A stretch of 64,000 nucleotides of DNA from Nocardia amamiensis (GTDB taxonomy: Bacteria > Actinomycetota > Actinomycetes > Mycobacteriales > Mycobacteriaceae): positions 186,001 through 250,000 of the forward strand of contig NZ_JADLQX010000005.1 of the NCBI RefSeq assembly GCF_015477605.1, read 5' to 3'. Below, piece after piece: positions 36,399-50,100 of this stretch. How positions within the stretch are numbered: the first letter of the stretch is position 1; each line of letters opens with the position of its first letter. Under the pieces are notes generated by a model that ran no database searches, had not been told where the DNA came from, and worked only from the letters and a program-made list of their open reading frames with translations. Made by a program: the position numbers and the translations under genes.

Positions 36399-37468
36399 CC
36401 AAGGGCCGCGACCGCTTTCGGCCATTCGTGGGCGAGTTCGAGCAGATAACGCAACTCCCCCTCACGATCGCGAGGTTCCAGCACCGCGCCCCGAGCCGGG
36501 AAGGCAGCTGCCGGTGCGTTGCCTGCACGCTTCGCTCGCACGGCTCGTGCCAGTTGGCGCGCATAGCCATGCACATCGGACTCGATCGCGACGGGCGAAG
36601 CAGATTCGGAAACATACGGTTTCAGGTGCAGCAGTGCATCCCAGATTTCGACGGTCATCCGGTACTGCCGGGAGTCCGGATCCAATGGCGTCAACCGGTC
36701 GTCGCGAAGGACGACTTCCGGCACGGCGGCGGTCAGGTCGCGCCACAGTGGACGCAGGCGACGGCAGGTGCGTCCGGTCCGATCCCATCCTGTCCGCGCC
36801 AGCAGCACGGTGACCAAGGGGATCGCGGTCAAGAGTGTGAGCACGGATTGTATGAGGTAGGCCACGACAGCCGCCGCCGTGCCCGACTCACTCGGCGGCG
36901 TGCCGGCCACTGCGCGGCCGATCATGATCGCAAACGAGGCCGACCAGTAGATCGAGAATGCGAATAACGCGGCGTAAGTGAGCCTTTCGCGCGTTGGGGA
37001 GCCTTCGGCTCGCAGCTCGCGAATACAGGCACGCCCCAAGTGGAACCCACAGAAGGCCGCCGGTACCGCCGAAAGCATCCAGACCGCTTCGGTGTAGTCG
37101 ATCCCGAAAGCTCCCCGGACGACCAGCGTGCCGAGTATCAGCGAGATGGCGACGACGGCGGATATCGAATCGTATCGGCGCTGACGTCGGCGCGCGCTCC
37201 CCGGGTCGGCGCCGTCGAGCAGCCGGGCCATCCCGTAGAAACTGGCGATCCCCATCAGCGCAGCGCCAAGGTATAGAGACCGCCCGAGGTCGGGACGATG
37301 CAATTCGACCGCGGCCTGATACAGCAGGATGGCAGCGACATCCCAGCTCCACGTCCGGTTGATCAGCCGATCGGTGCTCGTCTCGTTCACCAGAAGCCAC
37401 CGCCCCACGGTCATGAGGGCGACGAAGACGACGACCGACAGCACCACCGAAGCAGGAACAGCGTTCAT
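36347..37468 (-). CDS. MAB_1171c-type (DUF6545-like) membrane protein, paralog 1
   Basis: 373 residues from ATG 37468. The N-terminal 230 residues have about seven hydrophobic helices, beginning with VVLSVVVFVALMTVGRWLLV. Basic loops include RRRQRRYD. The cytoplasmic C-half has CRRLRPLWRDLTAAVPEVVL and YRMTVEIWDALLHLKPY, the pattern of actinobacterial proteins annotated as MAB_1171c family putative transporters. The bases around the start (CTACTGTCGA...ATGAAC) are nearly the same as for paralog 3, supporting the start and a recent duplication. Function is unproven. Confidence 0.8.
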   Translation of the reverse strand: MNAVPASVVLSVVVFVALMTVGRWLLVNETSTDRLINRTWSWDVAAILLYQAAVELHRPDLGRSLYLGAALMGIASFYGMARLLDGADPGSARRRQRRYDSISAVVAISLILGTLVVRGAFGIDYTEAVWMLSAVPAAFCGFHLGRACIRELRAEGSPTRERLTYAALFAFSIYWSASFAIMIGRAVAGTPPSESGTAAAVVAYLIQSVLTLLTAIPLVTVLLARTGWDRTGRTCRRLRPLWRDLTAAVPEVVLRDDRLTPLDPDSRQYRMTVEIWDALLHLKPYVSESASPVAIESDVHGYARQLARAVRAKRAGNAPAAAFPARGAVLEPRDREGELRYLLELAHEWPKAVAALGYESITPHAAAIAAVSQ

Positions 37469-37619
37469 CGCGCTCGACAGTAGGTTCTCGGGCGGTCCGG
37501 GTCCAGCTCCCAACTAATCGCATAGAGCGTTCGACCCGCAACGGATGAGCAGCGCAACGCGGGAGACACAGGGTGGTGGAAGCTCGCCGGCCTTCCACGT
37601 CGGAGGCGTTGCCGTGCGA

Positions 37620-38747
37620 CTACGTTCGCAGCAGCGGATCACCGATCAGCGTGATCGCGCTCGGCTGCGGTTTCCCGGCCTGGCAGCTCGCGGCCGCAAC
37701 GGCTTTCGGCCATTCGCGGGCCAGATCCAGCATGCTCCGCAACTCGGCGGACCGGTCAGCGCCCGCGAAGCCGGTGGTACCGCTCTGCCCAGCCTGTGCG
37801 ATCGGTCGTACCCCGAGCGCTTTGGCCCGCGCCGCCAATCCGATCTGGCGAGCATAGCTACGGGTATCGGCTTCGTCGACAGCGGTCGTGTAGTGCTTCA
37901 GGTGCAACAAGGCGTCTCTGATTTCGACTGTCATGCGATAGAGGCGGGAAGCTGACTCCGGGCGTGCCGAACCGGCTTGAACCAGAACGACTTCCGGCAC
38001 CGCGGCCGTCAGATCACGGTGCAGCCGGCGCAGTCGGCGGCAGTGCCGCCCCGCGCGGTCCAGTTCCGTCCGCGCGAGAAAGATTTTCAGCAGCGGTATC
38101 CCGGACAGAGCGGCAAGAAAGACCAGCACGATGAAAGCCCCAGCTGCCCATGCCGCCCCCGGATCCTCAGGCTGAGTTCCGAACGCCGTGCGCACTGCCG
38201 TGGCCGCACACGCAACGATGACGTAGACGCCGACGACGCACAGCGCGAGGTACGCCAGCTGTTCCCGCCGCGGTGGATCCGCTGTCCGGAGGTCGCGCAC
38301 CGCGGTGCGCGCGAGCAACACCCCGCACAACGTACAGCCCACGCTCGAGGCGGACCAGGCCATTCCACTCCAGTCCACGGCCCGATCGATCGGAATGCCC
38401 GGGATCGACGGCAGCGAGTAGACAGCGGCCACCGCGACGGCCGCCAGGTTGTAGCGGCGCTGGCGCTGGTCGGCTGCCTGCCAATCGGCTCCGTCGAGCA
38501 ATCTTGCCAAACCGTATACATTCGCCAACGCCATTTGGCTGCCGCAAGCGAACAAGTGCCATGCCAGACTGTCGAGGCCGAAACTGCGGGCGAGCCCATA
38601 CAGCGCCAGCGCACCGAGATCCCAAGTCAGCGCGTGATTGATTCGATGGTCAATAGTTGTGTCGTTCACGAAAAACCATCGGGCCAAGGCAACAAGCCCC
38701 ACCGAGAGGACGACCGTGGTCATGATCCACGGGGGTACATCGTTCAT
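37620..38747 (-). CDS. MAB_1171c-type membrane protein, paralog 2
   Basis: 375 residues, the most divergent of the three. It keeps the same plan: helices in the first 230 residues, RWFFVNDTTIDHRINHALTW after the first helix, DQRQRRYN, then CRRLRRLHRDLTAAVPEVVL and YRMTVEIRDALLHLKHY. It starts 12 bases after paralog 3 ends, so the two are cotranscribed; paralog 1 follows after 151 bases. Confidence 0.8.
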   Translation of the reverse strand: MNDVPPWIMTTVVLSVGLVALARWFFVNDTTIDHRINHALTWDLGALALYGLARSFGLDSLAWHLFACGSQMALANVYGLARLLDGADWQAADQRQRRYNLAAVAVAAVYSLPSIPGIPIDRAVDWSGMAWSASSVGCTLCGVLLARTAVRDLRTADPPRREQLAYLALCVVGVYVIVACAATAVRTAFGTQPEDPGAAWAAGAFIVLVFLAALSGIPLLKIFLARTELDRAGRHCRRLRRLHRDLTAAVPEVVLVQAGSARPESASRLYRMTVEIRDALLHLKHYTTAVDEADTRSYARQIGLAARAKALGVRPIAQAGQSGTTGFAGADRSAELRSMLDLAREWPKAVAAASCQAGKPQPSAITLIGDPLLRT

Positions 38748-38759
38748 CGAGGGTCGAGC

Positions 38760-39959
38760 CTAGAGCCGCGTCGCGCGTGGCACTACCCTGAGCAGAACCC
38801 CGGCGCGAGAACCGACCCGATGAGGGTCCCGGCTGGCGCGGCGCACCAGATGCACACAACGGTTCCCGGACCGATCAGGTCGTCCCGCAGCAGCTTTCCG
38901 CCATTCATGTGCGAGTTCGAGCAGGTATTGCAGCTCCCCCGCTCGACCGCGCGGTTCCGTCTGCGTCACGCTGCGAGCGGGGAACTCCAGGGCAGGGCCA
39001 GCGCCTTCGCGCTTCGCCCGCACGGCTTGCGCCAGCTGGAGTGCGTAGCCGCGCAGGTCGTTGCCGATCTCCGCGGGTGCGCCGCACTCGGGGGCTATCG
39101 GCAGATACGGCTTGAGATGCAGCAGGGCATCCCAGATCTCCACGGTCATCCGGTACAGCCGAGAGGCGGACGCCCTTGGAAGCGAATCATCATGGAACAG
39201 GACGACTTCCGGCACCACAGCGGTCAGGTCGCGCCACAGCGGCCGCAGTCGACGGCAGGCTCGACCGGTCCGGTCCCATCCTGCCCGCGCGACCAGGGCG
39301 GTGATCAACGGGATCGCGGTCAGTAGAGTCACAACGGCAAGCATGAGGAAGGCCAACACGGCCCACACCGCCCCAGGGTCGCTCGGCGGAGTACCGGCGA
39401 TCGACCGGACGAGTGCGATCACCGATGAGACCGACCAGTAGACCGAAAACGCGAGCAACGCCGTGTAGGTGATTCTCTCCTTCGTCGAGGAGCCCGCGAT
39501 GCGCAGCTCACGCAAACAGGCGCGGCCGACCAGGAACCCACTGAAGGCCATCGGAACCGCCGTCAGTGCCCAGATGAATTCGGTGTATTCCATCGGCAAA
39601 GCACCGCGCACGACGGGTTCACCGATTACCACCGAAATGGCGGCCGCGGCGGACATCGCATCGTATCGGCGCTGTCGTCGGTGGGCCGTCTCCGTATCGA
39701 CGCCGTCGACGAGTCGAGCCAGCCCGTATATTTTGCCGACAGCCATCAGACCACCGCCGAGAAACAGCCGCCGCCCGAGGTCGGGGCTATGTGCTGCGGA
39801 TGCGATCCCGGACAGCAGCAGACCGAGCAGATTCCAGCTCCACGCACGATTGATCAGCCGATCGGTCGCTGTCTCGTTGACCAGGAGCCACCGCCCGACC
39901 GTTACGACGGTGACCAGAACGACGACCGACACCATCACCGAAGGCGGAACAGTGTTCAT
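38760..39959 (-). CDS. MAB_1171c-type membrane protein, paralog 3
   Basis: 399 residues and first in the minus-strand order. WLLVNETATDRLINRAWSW and CRRLRPLWRDLTAVVPEVVL align directly with paralog 1. The last 45 residues (from about WRKAAAGRPDRSG) do not match either paralog and are Arg-rich, which may be a frame change near the 3' end. The start ATG 39959 faces the divergent iron-regulated binding-protein gene. Confidence 0.78.
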   Translation of the reverse strand: MNTVPPSVMVSVVVLVTVVTVGRWLLVNETATDRLINRAWSWNLLGLLLSGIASAAHSPDLGRRLFLGGGLMAVGKIYGLARLVDGVDTETAHRRQRRYDAMSAAAAISVVIGEPVVRGALPMEYTEFIWALTAVPMAFSGFLVGRACLRELRIAGSSTKERITYTALLAFSVYWSVSSVIALVRSIAGTPPSDPGAVWAVLAFLMLAVVTLLTAIPLITALVARAGWDRTGRACRRLRPLWRDLTAVVPEVVLFHDDSLPRASASRLYRMTVEIWDALLHLKPYLPIAPECGAPAEIGNDLRGYALQLAQAVRAKREGAGPALEFPARSVTQTEPRGRAGELQYLLELAHEWRKAAAGRPDRSGNRCVHLVRRASRDPHRVGSRAGVLLRVVPRATRL

Positions 39960-40038
39960 CGCCGTCGACAGTAGGGCTTGGGATGAACCCCGGCCAACTC
40001 GCGGAATCCACCCTTCCCACCACCCCAGCGGTATCTAG

Positions 40039-40057
40039 TAAGGCAAGCCTGACCTAT
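40039..40057 (+). promoter_or_regulatory. DtxR/IdeR-type iron box upstream of the binding-protein gene
   Basis: TAAGGCAAGCCTGACCTAT resembles the consensus TTAGGTTAGGCTAACCTAA (partial dyad with centre GCAAGCCTGAC). It lies 58 bases before the ATG at 40115. It predicts repression by Fe-loaded IdeR. Confidence 0.75.
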
Positions 40058-40114
40058 GCTGGTTCTCGGCTCGGTCGAGTCGTCGGGGATCGCTCGGTGC
40101 AGAGAGGTGAGGCA

Positions 40115-41092
40115 ATGAGGTCGGTTCGGAATTCGCGCTGGTGCCGGGCGGGGGTCGCCGCGGTGGCGAGCGTGCTCGCGCTCGGGCTCAGCGCGTGTGG
40201 GTCATCCAGCGACGACGCGAGTTCCGGTGGAACGCCGGTCACCGTCACCCATGCACGAGGCACCACGACCGTCAGCGGCACGCCGGCGAAGATCGTCGCC
40301 CTGGGTAACCAGTGGCTGGATGCCACGCTGGCATTGGGCGCCACCCCGGTCGGCTACGTCGACAACATCGGCGTGCTGGCCAAGACCGCGGTCCCGTGGG
40401 AGCCCGCGACGCTCGCATCGGCCAAGGCGCTCAACCCGGGAGGCAACCTCGCCGAGCAGGTGGCAGCCCTGGAACCGGACCTGATCCTGGCCGATCCATT
40501 CATCGCCGATCAGAAGACATACGACGAACTGTCCAAGCTGGCGCCGACGCTACCCGCCCTCGGCAAGGACGCTGTGACCCCGTGGCAGGACCAGGTGACA
40601 ACCTTGGGCAAGGTGCTGCACAAGGAAGGTGACGCGGACCGGGTCATCGCCGGCGTGCGCCAGCGGCTCGACGCGATCGCTGCGGCCAACCCCGGCCTGA
40701 AGGGCAAGACCTTCGCCAGCACATGGCTGGCCGGGCCGTCGCAGCTCATGGTGCTGACCGATCCGAACGACGGCTCCAGCCAGCTGTTCACCCAGCTCGG
40801 CATGACGATCCCGAAGAACTTGTCCGACCAGCCGGCCAACCAGGGCAGGCTGGCGCTGTCACCGGAACGCCTGAACGAGTTGCAGGCCGATCTGCTGCTT
40901 GCCGGCTACTCCCCGGGCCTGGACGAGAAGTACCGGCAGCTGCCCGGTTACCCGGAACTGCCCGCGGTGCAGAAAGGGGCTGTGGTCTTCCTCACCACCA
41001 TGGAGATCTCCGCGGTGAACCAGCCGACCGCGCTTTCGGTTCCGTACCTGCTGGACAAACTCGCGCCCGCCTTCGCCAACGCGGCGAAATAG
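40115..41092 (+). CDS. Iron-siderophore ABC transporter substrate-binding lipoprotein
   Basis: 325 residues from ATG 40115 with GAGGTGAGG upstream. The signal ends in the lipobox LGLSAC-GSS (Cys about 28), so it is membrane-anchored on the outside. Residues 45-320 have the FecB/FhuD-like plan of two lobes joined by a long helix (PAKIVALGNQWLDATLALG; EPDLILADPFIADQKTYDEL). It probably captures ferri-siderophore. No permease or ATPase of the FepDG type is adjacent. The SagB-like gene follows after 40 bases, suggesting one transcript under the iron box. Confidence 0.88.
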   Translation: MRSVRNSRWCRAGVAAVASVLALGLSACGSSSDDASSGGTPVTVTHARGTTTVSGTPAKIVALGNQWLDATLALGATPVGYVDNIGVLAKTAVPWEPATLASAKALNPGGNLAEQVAALEPDLILADPFIADQKTYDELSKLAPTLPALGKDAVTPWQDQVTTLGKVLHKEGDADRVIAGVRQRLDAIAAANPGLKGKTFASTWLAGPSQLMVLTDPNDGSSQLFTQLGMTIPKNLSDQPANQGRLALSPERLNELQADLLLAGYSPGLDEKYRQLPGYPELPAVQKGAVVFLTTMEISAVNQPTALSVPYLLDKLAPAFANAAK

Positions 41093-41132
41093 GCGCTGAC
41101 CAGAACGATTCGACAAGCGGAGGTTAGCGGTC

Positions 41133-42503
41133 GTGCCCGCGCTCACGTATCCAGACCAGACCCGATTCGCGCTGCGCGCGGGTGTCACTTGCCTGACCAC
41201 CCCGGCGGGCGCGGTGCTGTTGAATCCGCCGCACAACGAGAAGCTGACCGGGTTGGCCGCCGGTCAGCTCCAGGCACTGAAAACGCTGAACCAAGGGCCC
41301 GCCACGGTGGCCGAGATGTCCGGGGGCGCGGGCGATGCCGATGTCGCCGGGCTGATGGACCGACTGGCCGACGGCGGCTGGCTGGCTGTCACGGTGCGCG
41401 ACGGCGGGCGCGACCTCTACACCATCCAGCCGTTCGGGCAGCCGCCCGCGCGGCCGACCACGGCGCTGCCCTGGTCGGCGACACTGTCGAAATTCGCGGT
41501 GGTGCACCGGGACTCGCTTGGCTTCGTGTTGGAACACCCGCGAGCGTGGTGCGATCTGCGTATCCACGATCCGCGGCTGCTCGCACTGCTGGACGGACCC
41601 GGCGCGGCAGAGGCCAACCTGCCGATCGTGGTCAAGACGCAGTTCGCCGACGACCTGCACTGGTGTGGATTCCTGGTGGCCGACCCCGATGCGGAGGAAC
41701 GAGAGTTCGCCACCCGCAGTTGGAGCGCACCCGATCTGTGGTTCCATCGTCGCAGCACGCTCGGCGAACGCACCGTCACGTGGGAGAACTTCGGCCCGAC
41801 CAAGTGGGCGAAGGGCCAGTTCCCGCCCCCGCCCGCCCGAAAGACCGCCTATCCGGGCGCGCTGGTGAACCTCCCGGTCCCGGATCTGGCGGCACTGCGC
41901 GCCGAGGATCCGAGCCTGACCGCGGTACTGGAGGACCGGGCCTCTTGTCGCGCTTTCGATGACAGCGCGCCCATCACCCTCGATCAACTGGCCGAACTGC
42001 TCTATCGCACGGCGCGTACCCGCGCTGTGGAAACCGTGAGCGGTGAGGAATTGACTTCGCGTCCTTACCCTTCCGGCGGCAGTGTGCACGAATTGGAGGT
42101 CTACCCGGTGGTGCGCCACGTCGGCGGGCTGGCCGCGGGCATGTATCACTACGATTCGTTCGACCATGTGCTGCGCCCCGTCGCGCCCGCGGATTCGCCC
42201 GCGGTGCAGCGACTGCTGCGCACTACCTCGGCAACCCTTGCCGAGGGCGCCGAACCGCAGGTCCTGCTGCTGGTCTCGGCCAGGGCGGGCCGGGTGATGT
42301 GGGGCTACGAGCAGGTCGGCTACGCCAACATCCTCAAGCACGTCGGCGTTTTCATGCAGACCGTCTACCTGGCAGCCACGGCCATGGGTCTGGGCGTAGT
42401 CGCGCAAGGGTTCAGTGACACCACGGCGTTCGGTGCCGCGGCAGGCGTGGACGAGTTGTCCGAATGCAACGTGGGCAGCATCATCGTCGGATCACCCGGC
42501 TGA
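41133..42503 (+). CDS. SagB-type flavin dehydrogenase (azoline oxidase-like)
   Basis: 456 residues from GTG 41133. Residues 1-95 look like a winged-helix recognition domain (LTGLAAGQLQALKTLNQ). Residues about 255-450 are the nitroreductase-like FMN domain with DRASCRAFDD (phosphate-binding Arg), PYPSGGSVHELEVY and the C-terminal GYANILKHVGVFMQTVYLAATAMG in parts. Members such as McbC/SagB oxidise thiazolines and oxazolines to aromatic rings. Beside the siderophore NRPS genes and an iron-box gene, I infer oxidation of the oxazoline of a mycobactin-like siderophore to oxazole. Confidence 0.82.
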   Translation: MPALTYPDQTRFALRAGVTCLTTPAGAVLLNPPHNEKLTGLAAGQLQALKTLNQGPATVAEMSGGAGDADVAGLMDRLADGGWLAVTVRDGGRDLYTIQPFGQPPARPTTALPWSATLSKFAVVHRDSLGFVLEHPRAWCDLRIHDPRLLALLDGPGAAEANLPIVVKTQFADDLHWCGFLVADPDAEEREFATRSWSAPDLWFHRRSTLGERTVTWENFGPTKWAKGQFPPPPARKTAYPGALVNLPVPDLAALRAEDPSLTAVLEDRASCRAFDDSAPITLDQLAELLYRTARTRAVETVSGEELTSRPYPSGGSVHELEVYPVVRHVGGLAAGMYHYDSFDHVLRPVAPADSPAVQRLLRTTSATLAEGAEPQVLLLVSARAGRVMWGYEQVGYANILKHVGVFMQTVYLAATAMGLGVVAQGFSDTTAFGAAAGVDELSECNVGSIIVGSPG

Positions 42504-42528
42504 GCGACGCCAGGACGGCTATCTGCGA

Positions 42529-42561
42529 CGACGGCCCCTCCGGGATCCGGAGGGGCCGTCG
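42529..42561. terminator. Bidirectional terminator between convergent oxidase and NRPS genes
   Basis: A perfect 15-bp stem (CGACGGCCCCTCCGG and complement) with a 3-base loop lies between stops at 42503 and 42574. Confidence 0.88.
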
Positions 42562-42573
42562 CGCATCAGAGGG

Positions 42574-47108
<4,535 letters not shown>

Positions 47109-47112
<4 letters not shown>

Positions 47113-50100
47113 GACTGCGCCTGCCAGGATGCGGTGAGCGCGGCCAGGGCATCGGCGTCCAGGCCGGAAGCACTCATCGGCGTGCTCTCCGGCGGCGCGG
47201 ACATCGAATCCGAGTCCGGCGCAGGTTGATCCGCGGCCGCGTCGACCGCCGCGGCCAGTTCCGCGATGGTCATGTGCTCGAAGACCAGCTGCGGTGTCAG
47301 CGGTAGACCGAGCGCGGTGGCGCGGGCCGACCACTGGATCGAGATCACACTGTCGCCGCCGAGTGCGAAGAAGTTGTCCTCGGCCTCGACATCGGTGATC
47401 TCCAGCAGTTCCTCCAAGAGGGCGATCAGCGCCCGTTCGGTGGTCGCGGAGCCCACGGCTACCGCCGACCGCCGACCGTCGACCGGCACGGCGACGGGCG
47501 GTGCGAGCAGTCGCTCCAGTTCGGCGGCGGGTAGCACCGTCAAATCCGATACAGGGCTGTTCGGTGCCACCGCGTACGCGTCCAGGGTGGCCGCGAGTGC
47601 GTCGGCGATCAGCCGTGCCGTCTCCGGTTCGTACAGATCGGCGTTGAGCACGACGCGCACGTCCATCCCGCCGTCCGCGGTCACGTTCAGGCTCAGGTTC
47701 AGGTCGAGGAACGAGACGTCGAAGTCCACCGGCAGCACCGAGACCGTCGCAGCACCCGTACCGGTCAAATCGTGCTCCTGCGGCGCCCAATCCGCGCCCC
47801 GGAAGTGGATCATGCTCTGGAACAGTGGGTTCCGCGATCGCGTTCGGGGCGGATTGAGCGCCTCCACCAGGCGTTCGATGGGCAGCTCCTGATGACCGTA
47901 CGCGTCCAGCACCACGTTCCGGGCGCGGCTGACCGTTTCGCGCAGGGTCGGATCACCGGACAGATCGTTGCGCAGCACGACCATATTCGCGAACAGACCG
48001 ACGAGCGGCTCGGCCGCCTTGTCGACCCGGCAGGCCACCGGCGTGCCCAGTGCGATGTCGGCGCCGCCGCCGAGCTTGTGCAGCAGGGTCGCGACGACGG
48101 CCTGATAGACCATGAACTCGCTGGCTCCGCATTCCTCCGCGAGGGACGTGATGCCCTCGCGGAGCGATTCCGGCACCCGGAAGGTCACTACCTCACCCCG
48201 TTTGCCGAGCACCGGCGGTCTCGGACGGTCGGGCGCCACCGAGATCTCGTCGGGCAGACCGGCCAGTGTCCGGCGCCAGTGCTCGATCTCCGACTGCCCG
48301 AATGGATGCCGATCGCCTGAGCCGTCCTGGTCGAACGCGTCGCGCTGCCACAGCGCGTAATCGGCGAACTGGATGGGCAGCGGCGCCCAGTCCGGCGCCC
48401 GGCCGTCGGTCCTGGCGCGGTAGGCGATGATCAGATCGTCGAGGAGGATGCCGAGCGAAGCGTGGTCAGCGGCGATGTGGTGGACCAGCAGCGACAGCAC
48501 ATGAGTCTGCGGGCCGAGCGCGAGCAGTGCTGGCCGGACCAGCGGTTCGGACTCGACCGCGAACGGATAGCGGCGCAGCTCGGCCAACGTCGCGTCGAGC
48601 TGATCCGGCGCGATCTCGGCTACCGGCACCGGCACCTCCAGCACCGGATGCACCAGCTGATAGGGAACACCCTCGTGTTCCGGGAAATTGGTCCGCAGCG
48701 CCTCATGCCTGGCCACCACGTCGTTCACCGCGGCGGTGAGCGCGACACGGTCCAGCGGCCCGTCGAAGCGCAGCGCGAACGGCAGGTTGCCGACCTCGCT
48801 CGCGCCGTCCATCCGATACTGGAACCACATGGCCAGCTGCGAGTAGGACAGCGGAATGCGTTCGGGCCGAACCCTTTCGGTCAGCACTGGGCGTACCGAT
48901 GCCGAAGCGGCGACCGCGTCGGCAGCGCCCGCCTCGTCGGAGTCCATCGCATCGAGATCGATGCCGAACTCGTCGCGGAACTGCGTGACCAGGCGCGCCG
49001 CGAGACCGGCCGGAGTCGGGGTGTCGAAGACGACGCGGACGTCGAGTTCGACACCGAAATCGGCGCGAATCAGCGCGACCAGCCGAGCGGCGAGCAAGGA
49101 ATGACCACCCAGTTCGAAGAAGGAGTCCTCGGCGCCGACCCGCTCGACGGCGAACAGCTGGGCGAAGCCGGCGCACATCCGGCGTTCGGTGGCGGTGGCG
49201 GGCTCCCGGTAGCTGCGGGCGACCGCCGGTGTCGGCGCGGGCAGCGCCCGCTTGTCGAGCTTGCCGTTGACCGTCAACGGAATTTCCGGGATCACCGTGA
49301 AGGCGCTGGGAACCATGTACTCCGGCAGCGCCGCTGCGGCGTGCGCGCGGATCTGCTCCGGATCCATCTGCGCGGGGCGGCTTTCGCCGTCGGCGGGCAC
49401 CAGGTACGCGGCCAGCAACGGGCCGACGGCCGGGTCCTCCGCGACCACCACGACGCAGTGACCGACGGATGGGTGCGCGGAGATCGCGGCCTCGACCTCA
49501 CCCAGCTCGATCCGGAAACCACGGACCTTGACCTGCTCGTCGGCCCGTCCGACGAACTCCAGTTCGCCGAAGACGTTGCGCCGCACCAGGTCTCCAGACC
49601 GATACAGCCGAGCGCCCGGTGTGAACGGATCCGCAACGAAGCGCTGGGCGGTCAGCGCCGCCCGGCCCAGATAACCCCGCGCCAGCTGGTCGCCACCCAA
49701 GTAGAGCTCACCGACTACACCCGATGGCACCAGTTGCAGCGCCTCGTCCAGCACATAGGTGTAGACGTTGCGATTCGGCACACCGATCGGCACGACTCCG
49801 GTCCCCTGCGGCCCTTCTACGGTCATGTGCGTCGAGCAGACCACCGCCTCGGTCGGGCCGTAGTGATTGCGCAGTTCGGCATCGAAGACACCGGCGAACT
49901 TGTCGGCCACTTCGCCGGGCAGCGCCTCGCCGCCGACTGGAACATGGCGCAGTGCCCGCCACTCGCTCACCTCGGGCAGTAGCAGGAAGGTGCTGAGCAT
50001 CGACGGCACCATGTGCAGCACCGTGACCCCGCGACGGGTGATCAGGTCGGCGACATAGCGGATGTCTCGGAACGCGTCCGGCTTGGGCACGATCAACCGA

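Noticed and set aside
47113..47790. N-terminal extension of the last NRPS gene
   Set aside because: It overlaps the previous NRPS in another frame and is Arg/Gly-rich shadow sequence. GTG 47112 begins directly before the condensation domain.
48462..49982. Plus-strand frame of 506 codons
   Set aside because: Antisense shadow of the MbtE-type NRPS.
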